From the NCBI GenBank assembly GCA_963728145.1, contig CAVSJA010000007.1, forward strand, positions 868,001 through 932,000: a DNA stretch of 64,000 bases, written 5' to 3'. The notes under the pieces were generated by a model. It had not been told where the DNA came from. It saw nothing but the letters and a program-made list of their open reading frames with translations, and searched no databases. This document shows positions 9,417 through 18,442 of this stretch, one piece after another (the stretch's first letter is position 1; each line of letters opens with the position of its first letter). Both the position numbers and the translations under genes were made by a program. This DNA comes from CAVSJA01 sp963728145 (GTDB lineage: Bacteria; Bacteroidota; Bacteroidia; Chitinophagales; Chitinophagaceae).

Positions 9417-11273
9417 TTATCTCCAGGGTATATTTTGAGTTAGGTTAGGATTCTTATCCCGTTCTCCGGGTGGTATCCTGAAAATATAATTTTGCTGATA
9501 TTCCCTATCAGAAGCATTCTGGTAATAGCGTTGCATGTTGGCGCCCCAGGTATCAATTCTCCATGTACCAGGATTGCCAGGAGGTCCCCACACTCTTTCG
9601 ATAGCCCTCCAGCGGCGGAGGTCAAATGAACGATGACCCTCACCGATCAGTTCAATAATTCTTTCCTGCTCAATGGCATCAAAAAATGTTTGTTTGGAAG
9701 CGGTTTTCGCTGCATCTAATGGTGGTAAATTACCGCGGCGGCGTATTTTGTTAACCAGGTCAATCGCATCCGGCATCGGACCTACTGCTTCATTGGTAGC
9801 TTCGGCATACATGAGGTAAACATCCGCTAAACGAATTACCGGCCAGGCAAAGTCACCATCGCTGCGGCCCTGTCCAGCATAGTTGCGTACAAATTTCCTG
9901 AATACAAATCCCGAATTACATCCGTCTGTGTTATAAGTAAGGTATTTAATACCATTGATCGTTACATTTCCGGCCCATGTCTGGTAGATAAAGGGAACAA
10001 AACCGGTAGATTGCAATGAAGCCATACCAATGCTCATTTCATAATCCCATTGAATGGTCGCCTTCATCCGGTAATCACGGCTACCATAACTGGATGGGTT
10101 AACCGCAGAATTAAGTGTGGTTCGTGCATTAGGATTAGTGGTGGGATTCATTGGAATCATCTTGGTAGCAAAATTTCCTGTGGTAAGCAATTGATAGCGG
10201 TCAGCAATTTCATAACGCGGGGATACCCAGCATTGCGAACCTTCATGAGAACGCCCGGAGAAATCCCTCATCAGTTCTTCACCCTGATTGGTACCAGTTC
10301 CACCGTGTGTAAACACCATGATCATTTCGGGATTACCATTTGCCTTTGGCGTAAACAGATGATAATAGTTGGGAAGATTATCGGCCTTACCCAGAGTGTC
10401 AATTGACCCGGGATCACCATTCAAATAAAGTGTCAGGCCATAATCATTGATCACAGATTTGAAATCGGCAGCGGCAGCTGTAAAAGCAGCTGTTGCATCA
10501 GCAGCATTGGGAGCAAAGCCTTCCAGTTCGGGCCAGCCATTCTTTTTCCATGAGGCCCAATAAAGTTGCAGTTTACCGCGTAATGCAAGAGCGGCAGGCT
10601 TAGAAGCTCTTCCAAATTGTGAGGCTTTGATTGGCAGTTTATCAAACGCATAGGTAAGATCTGCCATGATAGAATCTTTTACCTGTCCGATTGGGGTTCG
10701 TGAAATACTCGCTAATGTTGCGTTTTCATACACCACATTTGTGAAGTAAGGAACATCACCCCACATGGTGATGAGTTTAAAATAGGCCATGCCGCGAAGA
10801 AGGGAAGCTTCTCCTTTAATTATTTCCAGTACAGGGGAAGTAGAACCGCCTTCCACCTGCATTTTATTGACATTAAAAATTACATAATTGGCACGGTTCA
10901 CCACACCGTAAAGGTATCTGTACATATTATCAAACAAGGCGCCGTAGTTGGTAGGACCATACATACCGCCTGTATTAGAACTTTGATAAGCATCTCCGAG
11001 CCTTAGGTTACCAGCAGTTGCGCTAACACCCCGTGCCCTTACAAATTCCCCCTGGCCGTCAAAATAATAATCACGATCCCAGCATGGTCTCGACGACGCA
11101 TACAATCCCATCAGGCCAGCAGTGGCATCCGCCTCTGTCTTCCAGAAAACATCGGGAGATAACTCAGTAGTGGGCGGTTGATCCAGCAGGTTTTTTCTGC
11201 AGGATGTTTGCAATACCATCCAGCATACAAATATTCCTATGATAAGTGTTGAAGTCTGAATTATTTTTTTCAT
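9417..11273 (-). CDS. SusD/RagB-family outer-membrane glycan-binding lipoprotein
   Basis: Lipoprotein (Q-T-S-C, Cys25) that caps the SusC channel and captures glycan at the cell surface. The N terminus has the family sequence L-L-D-Q-P-P-T-T-E-L-S-P-D-V-F-W, followed by the TPR-like helices and the conserved R-x-x-D-V-L/Y-L-M-Y-A-E-A (here V-I-R-L-A-D-V-Y-L-M-Y-A-E-A) near residue 485. The C-terminal E-R-I-I-E-L-I-G-E-G-H-R-S-F-D-L-R-R-W is the standard SusD_RagB signature. The length of 618 residues is normal. It follows SusC by 22 bases. Confidence 0.95.
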   Translation of the reverse strand: MKKIIQTSTLIIGIFVCWMVLQTSCRKNLLDQPPTTELSPDVFWKTEADATAGLMGLYASSRPCWDRDYYFDGQGEFVRARGVSATAGNLRLGDAYQSSNTGGMYGPTNYGALFDNMYRYLYGVVNRANYVIFNVNKMQVEGGSTSPVLEIIKGEASLLRGMAYFKLITMWGDVPYFTNVVYENATLASISRTPIGQVKDSIMADLTYAFDKLPIKASQFGRASKPAALALRGKLQLYWASWKKNGWPELEGFAPNAADATAAFTAAAADFKSVINDYGLTLYLNGDPGSIDTLGKADNLPNYYHLFTPKANGNPEMIMVFTHGGTGTNQGEELMRDFSGRSHEGSQCWVSPRYEIADRYQLLTTGNFATKMIPMNPTTNPNARTTLNSAVNPSSYGSRDYRMKATIQWDYEMSIGMASLQSTGFVPFIYQTWAGNVTINGIKYLTYNTDGCNSGFVFRKFVRNYAGQGRSDGDFAWPVIRLADVYLMYAEATNEAVGPMPDAIDLVNKIRRRGNLPPLDAAKTASKQTFFDAIEQERIIELIGEGHRSFDLRRWRAIERVWGPPGNPGTWRIDTWGANMQRYYQNASDREYQQNYIFRIPPGERDKNPNLTQNIPWR

Positions 11274-11295
11274 AATGATGTATTATGTCAGTTTT

Positions 11296-14200
11296 TTAAA
11301 AAACTAATTGTATGACGAGAGAGTATCCTTTATTGATAGGATAAAGGTTATTGTTATTACCAGCCTTTTCGGGGTCAAGGCCACGATAGGAAGTAAAGGT
11401 TAAGAGATTTTCTGCTGACCCTGCAAATCGCAAACTCGTAACACCTGTATTGCCGAAAAATTTCTTTGGGAAATTGTAACCCAACTGTAGATTTTTAATC
11501 CGCACGTAACTCATATCATCCATCCAGAAGGTGGAGGTAATAGTGTTATTACCGCTTCCTCCAAGTCTTGGCCACGCGCCGCTGCGGTTTTCAACAGACC
11601 ATGGGTTGTTCCAATGATTCCAGGTAGTTGCATAACGTGACGCACTAAAATTGACATTATTAAATGCATTTAGCCAGAAGTCTTTCCTGCCGGCCGAGCC
11701 CTGCACGAAGATTGCAATATCAATTCCTTTCCAGGACGCATAACCATTTAAACCAAAAAAAGTGGTGGGCCTGTCGCGTTGAATATTAGTATATGCTCTC
11801 TGATCATTTCCGTCAATACGTCCATCACCGTTTAAATCCTTTCTCAAGATATCCCCTGGCTGTGCACCTTGAGGTGTCGCATTGTAAATGTCTGCCCATG
11901 TTTGAGCAATACCTATAGCTTGATAAGAGTACACAAAATTCCATGGCATATTCAGGAATATATTGGCTCCTCCGCTCGTGGCTCCGCGTGCGATAAATTC
12001 ATTCCATCCTTCCAACATGTTTTTATTATAGGAGACATTGCCACTAACTCCGTAATTAAAATTGCCAGCCTTGTCGCGCCAGGAAATATTGGCTTCAACG
12101 CCCCTGTTCCTTATCTGGCCAATATTTGTTCGGGGAGCTACAAAAGCGCCGCTCAACAGGTTTGATAAATCTGAAGGGCGGACAAGGCCCGTAGTGACGC
12201 GATCGTAATAATCCAATTCTACTGTAAGGCGGTTATCCAGAAAACCCAGGTCCAGGCCAATGTCCAATATATTGGTCGCTTCCCACGACAGCACCTGGTT
12301 GATCAGTTTGGTATTCACAAAGCCACGTTGAACACTATTCGCAATTATATAATTACTGGCGGCCAGTGTTGCTTGTTGTTCATAGCGCCCGATACCGCTA
12401 TTATTACCCAGGCTGCCATACGAAACCCTTAGTTTACCACTGCTTAAGAATTTATCAAGGAAAGATCTCAGAAAGTTTTCTTCAGTAAAACGCCATCCAA
12501 CAGCTATGGAAGGAAAGAAACCATACTGTTGTCCGGGAACAAACTTAGAAGAGCCATCTACACGAAAATTGCCTTCCAGCAGGTACTTATTATACGCTGT
12601 ATAATTTACGCGGCCAATATAAGATTGAAGCCCTTCAGTACTTGAATTGCCACCGGTGCTCTGTATATCTGTTAATGCTGCATCAATTTCATGCAGTGTT
12701 GGAAAGAGCCGGTCGTTTCTTGAACTTCCCTGGAAACGATCGTACCAGTATTCTTCGCTGTAAACGAACAAGGCAGACAGATCGTGGTCTGTTCCAAATT
12801 TAGTCTGGTAGTTCAATCGCGCATTCAGCAGGGTTTTATAACCCGTGTTGGTGTTGTTTACAATTGGTGCATTGGGTCCTACATATACCCGGCTGCCAAA
12901 AGAATTGGTTTGAAAATTAAATGCCTGGTTGGGCATATTGGCGTTCCAGCTAAATTGGTTATAATAGGTGAGACCGTAATCCAGCGTAGCTGTTAATCCT
13001 TTTAAAAAGGTCCAATCGAAATACATACTGGCATTTGCTTCCTGGCGGTCCTGCCTGGTAAGAGTGTTTACATAAACAGTATAGGGATTATAAGCCTGGG
13101 GATCTTCTGCATAAGCCATTACACCGCCAAAATATCCTGTAGCAGGGTCATAAGGAGTAATACCCGCAATAGCATACTGCATATCAAAACCGGCTGTATT
13201 GGTAGGTGCCGGGTCGGTAAAACCTTCTTCAAGTGCATAACTAAATTTTGACCAGTTGCCATTGAATCTAACCCCCGTATTCATATTATTCCGGATCTTA
13301 TAATCAAAATTGAAGCGGGCATAGTATTGTTTATAGTTATTATTTATTTGCAGGCCCTCCTCTTCTTTCATGCCAACAGAAGCAAAGAAATTGGATTTAT
13401 CATTGCCACCTGAAGCAGAAAGATTATAATTCTGAAAAGTGCCCTGGCGCATTATAATATTCCACCAGTCGGTATTGGGATAACGCAGTGGATCAATCAT
13501 ACCGAGCGCCATCCACTGGTCGATAGTGCCTTTTTTGAAAAGTTGGTTGGAAGCAAGGGTATTGGTAGAGGCGCGCCTCTGTGCCAGGGTTAAAGAGCGG
13601 GGATAATCTGCCATAAACTCAAAGCCTTTGGTAGGAACCTCAATAGCTATGTTGCTCGTAAAGTTGATAGAAGTTTTTCTCGTTCCTTTTCCGGATTTTG
13701 TAGTGATCAGAATTACTCCGTTGGCAGCCCTGGATCCATATACCGAGGCGGAAGTAGCATCTTTCAATACAGATATCGTTTCAATATCATTTACGTTTAC
13801 CCTGTTAATGTCTACATCAGGCATACCATCTACTACTACCAGCGGATTACTGTTATTGGATGTACCCAGTCCCCTGATTAGTAAAGCCGCACCGTTCCTG
13901 CCTGCCATGCCCGTAGATTGAATGACCGACAAACCTGGAACAAGCCCACTCAGTCCTGAAGAAATATTGGGCAGAGGTCTGCCGGTCATCTTCTCATCCA
14001 CATTAACCACCGATACAGAGCCCACCAGGTTTACTTTCTTTTGTCTTCCGTATCCAACCACCACAACATCAGTCAATGCATTAATCTTTTGCTTTAAAAC
14101 AACATTGTACACTGCCTCGCTACCCACAACAAGGGTAGCTATTTCAGTGTTTATGGATGAAAAAACAAGCGTATCTCCAGCGGCTGCATTAATTATATAC

Positions 14201-14406
14201 CCACCTTTTTCATTTGTCAACGTTGTCGTACCGGTCTTTTGAACCATTACAGTAACAGCTGGCAAAGGATTGCCGGATTCATCAGAGACGAATCCTGAAA
14301 TCGTTTTCATTTGTGCTGTAGAAAAAAGGGGCGAGAGAAAAAACAAGAACAACAGGAGGATTGCAGATAACAGGGAATCTATCCGCAAATAGCGAATATT
14401 TGGCAT
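11296..14406 (-). CDS. SusC/RagA-family TonB-dependent outer-membrane transporter
   Basis: Outer-membrane importer of oligosaccharides made by the surface lyases. A signal peptide covers about residues 1-32 (S-T-A-Q). A carboxypeptidase-regulatory-like domain follows (I-S-G-F-V-S-D-E-S-G-N-P-L-P), then the plug with V-V-V-V-G-Y-G-R-Q-K-K and the SusC signature L-V-V-V-D-G-M-P-D-V-D, D-I-E-T-I-S-V-L-K-D-A and S-R-A-A-N-G-V-I-L-I-T-T-K. A 22-strand barrel runs to the C-terminal L-V-I-Q-L-V-F. It is intact at 1036 residues and is the first gene of the leftward operon; it has no STN domain, so control is probably by LacI rather than FecI/FecR. Confidence 0.96.
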   Translation of the reverse strand: MPNIRYLRIDSLLSAILLLFLFFLSPLFSTAQMKTISGFVSDESGNPLPAVTVMVQKTGTTTLTNEKGGYIINAAAGDTLVFSSINTEIATLVVGSEAVYNVVLKQKINALTDVVVVGYGRQKKVNLVGSVSVVNVDEKMTGRPLPNISSGLSGLVPGLSVIQSTGMAGRNGAALLIRGLGTSNNSNPLVVVDGMPDVDINRVNVNDIETISVLKDATSASVYGSRAANGVILITTKSGKGTRKTSINFTSNIAIEVPTKGFEFMADYPRSLTLAQRRASTNTLASNQLFKKGTIDQWMALGMIDPLRYPNTDWWNIIMRQGTFQNYNLSASGGNDKSNFFASVGMKEEEGLQINNNYKQYYARFNFDYKIRNNMNTGVRFNGNWSKFSYALEEGFTDPAPTNTAGFDMQYAIAGITPYDPATGYFGGVMAYAEDPQAYNPYTVYVNTLTRQDRQEANASMYFDWTFLKGLTATLDYGLTYYNQFSWNANMPNQAFNFQTNSFGSRVYVGPNAPIVNNTNTGYKTLLNARLNYQTKFGTDHDLSALFVYSEEYWYDRFQGSSRNDRLFPTLHEIDAALTDIQSTGGNSSTEGLQSYIGRVNYTAYNKYLLEGNFRVDGSSKFVPGQQYGFFPSIAVGWRFTEENFLRSFLDKFLSSGKLRVSYGSLGNNSGIGRYEQQATLAASNYIIANSVQRGFVNTKLINQVLSWEATNILDIGLDLGFLDNRLTVELDYYDRVTTGLVRPSDLSNLLSGAFVAPRTNIGQIRNRGVEANISWRDKAGNFNYGVSGNVSYNKNMLEGWNEFIARGATSGGANIFLNMPWNFVYSYQAIGIAQTWADIYNATPQGAQPGDILRKDLNGDGRIDGNDQRAYTNIQRDRPTTFFGLNGYASWKGIDIAIFVQGSAGRKDFWLNAFNNVNFSASRYATTWNHWNNPWSVENRSGAWPRLGGSGNNTITSTFWMDDMSYVRIKNLQLGYNFPKKFFGNTGVTSLRFAGSAENLLTFTSYRGLDPEKAGNNNNLYPINKGYSLVIQLVF

Positions 14407-14491
14407 AAGCAGTCGTTTTACTGATTAAGATTGGTAATTCAAACTTGATGAAAAATTCTGGAATCGTTTTCAGTTTTGGCAGAAATTTCTA

Positions 14492-14505
14492 CTCAAACGT
14501 TTTCG
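14492..14505. promoter_or_regulatory. Candidate LacI-family operator before SusC
   Basis: CTCAAACGTTTTCG centres on an A-A-A-C-G-T-T-T palindrome and shares AACGTTTTCG with the site at 219-232 in front of the lyase genes. It lies about 90 bases upstream of the SusC start, a plausible promoter position. One regulator could coordinate both divergent ends of the locus. Regulation is inferred from the sequence match and the LacI genes inside the locus. Confidence 0.55.
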
Positions 14506-14597
14506 AACAAGTGTTGATGTAGTAAATTATTGAGAATTAATTCAAGTGATTTGGTGGGTGTAACTGTCGCCCAGTGTCTAAAGTTCGAAGGAGATAA

Positions 14598-14882
14598 TAT
14601 CAAAAATCAAAAGCACGCAATTTCAAAGTTTCCGCAGAGTCTCCCGCAACATGGACTCCGAATTACATGCATCTTGCGCGGGGACTCTGCGTTGCCCGAA
14701 GGGCTGTCGATTACGAATCCAACAATGTAGGAATCTTGTGATGTTAGAAACCACTTACAGATTTTCCAAATGCATATGCTTCATACTTCTCTTCGCTAAT
14801 CGCGAAACGCAGAGTCCCCCGTAAGTTGCATGTAAATTTGGAGTGCGTGCTGGGGGAGACTCTGCGGGAACCTCCAAAAAAA
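14598..14882. repeat. Nested palindromic intergenic repeat
   Basis: Two arms of about 68 bases (14631-14697 and 14803-14870) are imperfect inverted copies of each other. Each arm is itself a hairpin, beginning CGCAGAGTC and ending GACTCTGCG, with further pairing around CATG/CATGC. A direct repeat (AAAATCAAAAGCACGCAAT) lies just outside both arms at about 14603 and 14880. No reading frame or transposase is present. This resembles a REP/BIME or MITE-type element in the gap between the SusC promoter and the molybdenum hydroxylase operon. Confidence 0.75.
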
Positions 14883-14921
14883 TCAAAAGCACGCAATGCA
14901 TTTTGCGTGCTTTATTATTTT
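14883..14921 (-). terminator. Terminator of the molybdenum hydroxylase operon
   Basis: A stem formed by AAAGCACGCAA and TTGCGTGCTTT around a short loop lies just past the stop of the small subunit gene. On the minus strand it is followed by a T-rich run. One half of the stem is also part of the direct repeat flanking the neighbouring palindromic element. Confidence 0.7.
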
Positions 14922-14954
14922 AATTTCAAAAATTATGGCTAGTCATTTCAAACC

Positions 14955-15410
14955 TTAGCGTTGCATCTCTGCCGCCAACTTGATCGCTTTTTGAATTCTC
15001 AGGTAAGTGCCACAACGGCAAATATTACCTTCCATAGCGTTGAAGATATCCTGGTCTGTCGGATTCTTATTTTCCTTTAGTAGAACTGCGGCCGACATGA
15101 TCTGTCCCGCCTGGCAATATCCACATTGATTCACATCTAACTCAAGCCATGCTTTTTGTAAAGGATGATCATTATTTTCAGATAGACCCTCGATGGTTAC
15201 TACGTTCTTTCCTGCTGCTCTGCTAACTTTTGTCACACAAGACCGAACAGCATCCCCATCAAGATGCACAGTACAAGCTCCACATTGCGCTATGCCACAT
15301 CCGTATTTTGTTCCCACAAGACCAACTACATCTCTAAGCACCCATAGTAAGGGAGTATTAGGATCTACATCCAGTTCATAGTTTTTCTTGTTGATATTTA
15401 AATTGATCAT
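14955..15410 (-). CDS. iorA: (2Fe-2S) small subunit of aldehyde/isoquinoline-type molybdenum hydroxylase
   Basis: Electron-transfer subunit of a xanthine-oxidase-family enzyme. An N-terminal ferredoxin-like domain has the first cluster motif G-C-G-I-A-Q-C-G-A-C plus a later Cys, and the C-terminal domain has the second cluster motif C-G-Y-C-Q-A-G and N-I-C-R-C-G-T. The length of 151 residues is normal. It is cotranscribed 28 bases after the large subunit; no FAD subunit gene is adjacent, as expected for the two-subunit IorAB type that passes electrons to a cytochrome. The natural substrate (aldehyde or N-heterocycle) cannot be read from the sequence; the symbol denotes type only. Confidence 0.88.
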   Translation of the reverse strand: MINLNINKKNYELDVDPNTPLLWVLRDVVGLVGTKYGCGIAQCGACTVHLDGDAVRSCVTKVSRAAGKNVVTIEGLSENNDHPLQKAWLELDVNQCGYCQAGQIMSAAVLLKENKNPTDQDIFNAMEGNICRCGTYLRIQKAIKLAAEMQR

Positions 15411-15438
15411 ATTTGGAAATTGACTGTTGAGAATTTAA

Positions 15439-17703
15439 TTAAAATGTTCTTTTCTTATAATCTGGTTGTTGCACCGATGCGTCAAGAAATGGTTGGTTGT
15501 AATGTCGCTTATTGGTGGTTTTATATAATGCATTTGCTACAGCGCCAAACACCGGCGGAAAAGGCGGTTCTCCCAGGCCGGTAGGATCAATATCATTTTG
15601 AACAAAATGCACTTCGATTTTCCTGGGCGCTTCACTATGCCGTATCATCCTGTACCGGTGAAAATTGGTTTGCTCAGCAGCCCCATTCTTATGACTTAAT
15701 TTTCCATAAAATGAATTTCCGATGCCATCGATAACGGCGCCTTCCACCATATTTGTGGCTGCATCGGGATTGACCACAATTCCACAATCCATCGCACTGT
15801 AAACCCGCTCAACATACGGCTTCCCGTTTTTTATCACCATATCTACAACATGAGCTGCATATGAAGCGTGGCAGAAATACGCTGCTACGCCACGGTAATA
15901 TTTTTTATTTTCCGGTTTACCCCATCCCGATTTTTCTTTTACCAGTTTCAATACTCCCGCATATCGGTCAGCATCATACTCATTGTTTTTTCCAACCGGA
16001 TTTTCCTTTGCACGCTTGAGCAATTCAAGTCTGAAGTCAATAGGATCTTTACCCATAACTTCTGCCAGTTCATCTAAAAAAGATTGCTCTGCTGCAGCAT
16101 TGAAGTTTGATCTCGGAGCTCTGAATGCTCCAATAGTAATATTGGATGGTATCGTCCAGCCCTCAGCAAGATAATTATCAACCGCACCGGCAGGAAACCT
16201 GTTTGCATGAATTGCATGTTCAGGAATGCCGCCACCTTTTACATGAAATGCGATTAATTTTTTATTTGCATCCAGTGCAGCCCGATAAGTAGCCGTATAC
16301 ATCGGGCGATAGATACCGTAGGTCATATCATCTTCGCGGGTGTATATTAGTTTGACAGGCGCATTTACTTTTTTAGAGATGAGTGCTGCTTCATAGAGGT
16401 AATGTCCATATGCTCGACGACCAAAGCCCCCACCCATACGAGTCATCTGAATTTCGATCTTGTCGGCCGTCAGGCCTAAAAGTTTTGCAAGAGTAGGTTC
16501 CGGCCAACCTGGTCCTTGCAAGGGTCCTACCAATAATGCTTTTTCATTCGTAACATGAGCGAAAAAATTTATTGGCTCCAGGCAGTTATGTGCTAAGAAC
16601 GGTGCATTATAAGTGCGTTCGATAATCTGAGCTGCATTTTTAAAAGCCGTTTCTGGATCTCCATCTTTTCTTAATTGTTGAGCAGGTTTTTTTGCATATT
16701 CCTGCATTTTTTCAATTTGAGTACTCGAATTTTCCAATTGTCCCGGAACAATAACCTCTCTACTTCCGCCTCTGCCTGCCATGGTATCTTTAGTATCGCC
16801 TTTGGGTTCCCATTGTACGATTAGTTTTTTGCGGGCATTCATTACTTCCCAGGTTGTTTTGCCCACCACGACCAGCAAATCGTTGAACGTACGTGTATCG
16901 AAACCGGCCTGTTCGAAACCATCTTCATATAATTTTAGACTAAAAACATCTTTGATGCCTGGCATTTTCAGTGTTTCAGATGCATCAAAGGATTTTAGTT
17001 TCATCCCAAAAGCAGGTGGATGATGAATCATCGCAATCAGCATTCCTTCGGCTGAATAATCCAATCCAAATAGAGGTTTGCCTGTTACGATTTTTGAACC
17101 TTCTACATTTTTCTTTGAGTTTCGTACTATTTTAAAATTCTTTACATCTTTTAGCTTTACTCCTTTTGGTATAGGAATGTCCGAAGCTTTTGTTGCGAAG
17201 TCGCCATACGTCCCTGACTTACCACTTTTTTCATGATAAAGCATTCCTGCTTTAGTCGTCACTTCTTCCACAGGCACAGCCCAGGTTTGAGCTGCGGCCT
17301 CCATCAACATTTGGCGGGCTGCGGCCCCTGCTTCGCGTAGTGGTTTCCAGTACATCCTTACAGAATTGCTTCCCCCTGTATATTGCGGCCCTAATTTCAC
17401 GCTGTCATGAGGCCCCATTTCTACCACTACTTTTTGCCAGTCTACTTCCAACTCTTCTGCAACAATCATTGGAAGTGAGGTCATCACATTTTGTCCAAAT
17501 TCCGGATTTGGGCTGATGATTTTTATGATATTATCCGGGCTGATCTTAATATAGCCAGTCAACTCAGCCCATTCTGCCGGTGCATTTACACCTGCGCGTC
17601 CTAACTCGGGTAACCAGGTGAAGCTGATCATTAGACCACCACCTGCGAGAAAAGATGATTTCAAAAATGATCGCCTGTTGTAGGTGGGTTTGATTTGTTC
17701 CAT
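15439..17703 (-). CDS. iorB: Molybdopterin-binding large subunit of isoquinoline/aldehyde oxidoreductase type
   Basis: The N terminus N-R-R-S-F-L-K-S-S-F-L-A-G-G-G is a twin-arginine signal, so the enzyme is exported folded to the periplasm. It is followed by the aldehyde oxidase/xanthine dehydrogenase domains: a hammerhead-type region at about 200-300, the molybdopterin-binding region with M-G-G-G-F-G-R-R near 425 and G-A-F-R-A-P-R-S-N-F-N near 520, and a C-terminal G-L-G-E-P-P-F-P-P near 710 carrying the probable catalytic glutamate. The length (754) matches single-chain IorB enzymes. It is intact, in contrast to the broken genes immediately to its right, and is cotranscribed with the small subunit. 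Confidence 0.9.
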   Translation of the reverse strand: MEQIKPTYNRRSFLKSSFLAGGGLMISFTWLPELGRAGVNAPAEWAELTGYIKISPDNIIKIISPNPEFGQNVMTSLPMIVAEELEVDWQKVVVEMGPHDSVKLGPQYTGGSNSVRMYWKPLREAGAAARQMLMEAAAQTWAVPVEEVTTKAGMLYHEKSGKSGTYGDFATKASDIPIPKGVKLKDVKNFKIVRNSKKNVEGSKIVTGKPLFGLDYSAEGMLIAMIHHPPAFGMKLKSFDASETLKMPGIKDVFSLKLYEDGFEQAGFDTRTFNDLLVVVGKTTWEVMNARKKLIVQWEPKGDTKDTMAGRGGSREVIVPGQLENSSTQIEKMQEYAKKPAQQLRKDGDPETAFKNAAQIIERTYNAPFLAHNCLEPINFFAHVTNEKALLVGPLQGPGWPEPTLAKLLGLTADKIEIQMTRMGGGFGRRAYGHYLYEAALISKKVNAPVKLIYTREDDMTYGIYRPMYTATYRAALDANKKLIAFHVKGGGIPEHAIHANRFPAGAVDNYLAEGWTIPSNITIGAFRAPRSNFNAAAEQSFLDELAEVMGKDPIDFRLELLKRAKENPVGKNNEYDADRYAGVLKLVKEKSGWGKPENKKYYRGVAAYFCHASYAAHVVDMVIKNGKPYVERVYSAMDCGIVVNPDAATNMVEGAVIDGIGNSFYGKLSHKNGAAEQTNFHRYRMIRHSEAPRKIEVHFVQNDIDPTGLGEPPFPPVFGAVANALYKTTNKRHYNQPFLDASVQQPDYKKRTF

Positions 17704-17949
17704 CTGTATTGATTTTTGAATTTCGATTTATGACTTATGATACATGAAATCACAAATCATAAATATAAATTGCTCTCACTGTAATTTAATCTAATTCCTT
17801 GGCTGTGAGAAATCTAAAATTTCAAATATTGGGTACTTAATTATTATCTATGATTTTGTTTCATTAAACGTCTTTTCTTCAGCTTTTCATTTACTTTGAT
17901 CATTTCCGTTCCTTTTTCATTTGTAGCCCAATTATGTCCGCCATTTCAA
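17704..17949. other. Intergenic region before the molybdenum hydroxylase genes
   Basis: AT-rich and largely featureless; it should hold the promoter of the leftward hydroxylase operon. On the minus strand an open stretch of about 30 codons (about 17850-17945, reading G-H-N-W-A-T-N-E-K-G-T-E-M-I then lysine-rich to a stop) looks like the tail end of a lost protein. I could not name it. Confidence 0.3.
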
Positions 17950-18401
17950 CTACTTTTTAATTTGATGGGTGTCCCGCACACTGCTAAAGGTTAAGGCTAA
18001 CAGGTTCCAATCGTTCCCTTGTTTTTATAGACTTCAGTAACTGTGAATTCATTTACTGCGTCAGCTCCGCGAACAACTGCTGTAAGGGTAATGCGGTTCC
18101 AAAGGATCACGACGTCGTCTACAATTTCTACCGCAACGTCATGCACGTCTCCCTTTTTGTACCATATGCTGCCGCTTTTGATGATTTCCACCTCCTCATC
18201 CTTTTTCCAGGTCCCACTCATGTGAACAAATTTGGACTTCTCGTGGAAAAGTGAGCCCAGCTTGTCAACGTTCTTGTCTGACATCCATTGCCACTTCAGT
18301 TTCGAGAGATCCTTAATAGTTTGTTCAGTGGTAGAATTTTGCGCAAGCGACCATTGTGAGATCAGGATGACTAATAATACTCCGAGGAAGTTTTTTTTCA
18401 T
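17950..18401 (-). pseudogene. SnoaL/DUF4440-like secreted protein, frameshifted near its end
   Basis: A signal peptide (about residues 1-20, W-S-L-A-Q) is followed by an NTF2/SnoaL-like fold: W-Q-W-M-S-D-K-N-V-D-K-L, H-E-K-S-K-F-V-H-M-S-G-T-W and I-W-Y-K-K-G-D-V-H-D. The reading frame as it stands stops early after T-E-V-Y-K-N-K-G. Dropping to the next frame near 18015 restores D-W-N-L-L-A-L-T-F-S-S-V-R and a stop at 17950, matching the ending of the neighbouring paralog. So one base appears to have been lost in a GGG run. The function is unknown; related domains bind or convert small molecules. The uninterrupted part is 17997-18401. Confidence 0.75.
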
Positions 18402-18442
18402 TTAAATATTTTTTGATTGGTTTAAGTTGTTGCAACTATTTG

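Noticed and set aside
13628..14242. Long plus-strand open frames opposite the SusC gene
   Set aside because: They mirror the conserved SusC signal and plug region on the other strand, have no start context or known motifs, and are antisense shadows.
14441..14460. A -7 promoter element for the SusC gene
   Set aside because: CAAGTTTG on the minus strand differs by one base from TAnnTTTG, but no matching -33 element was seen at the right distance, so I did not annotate it.
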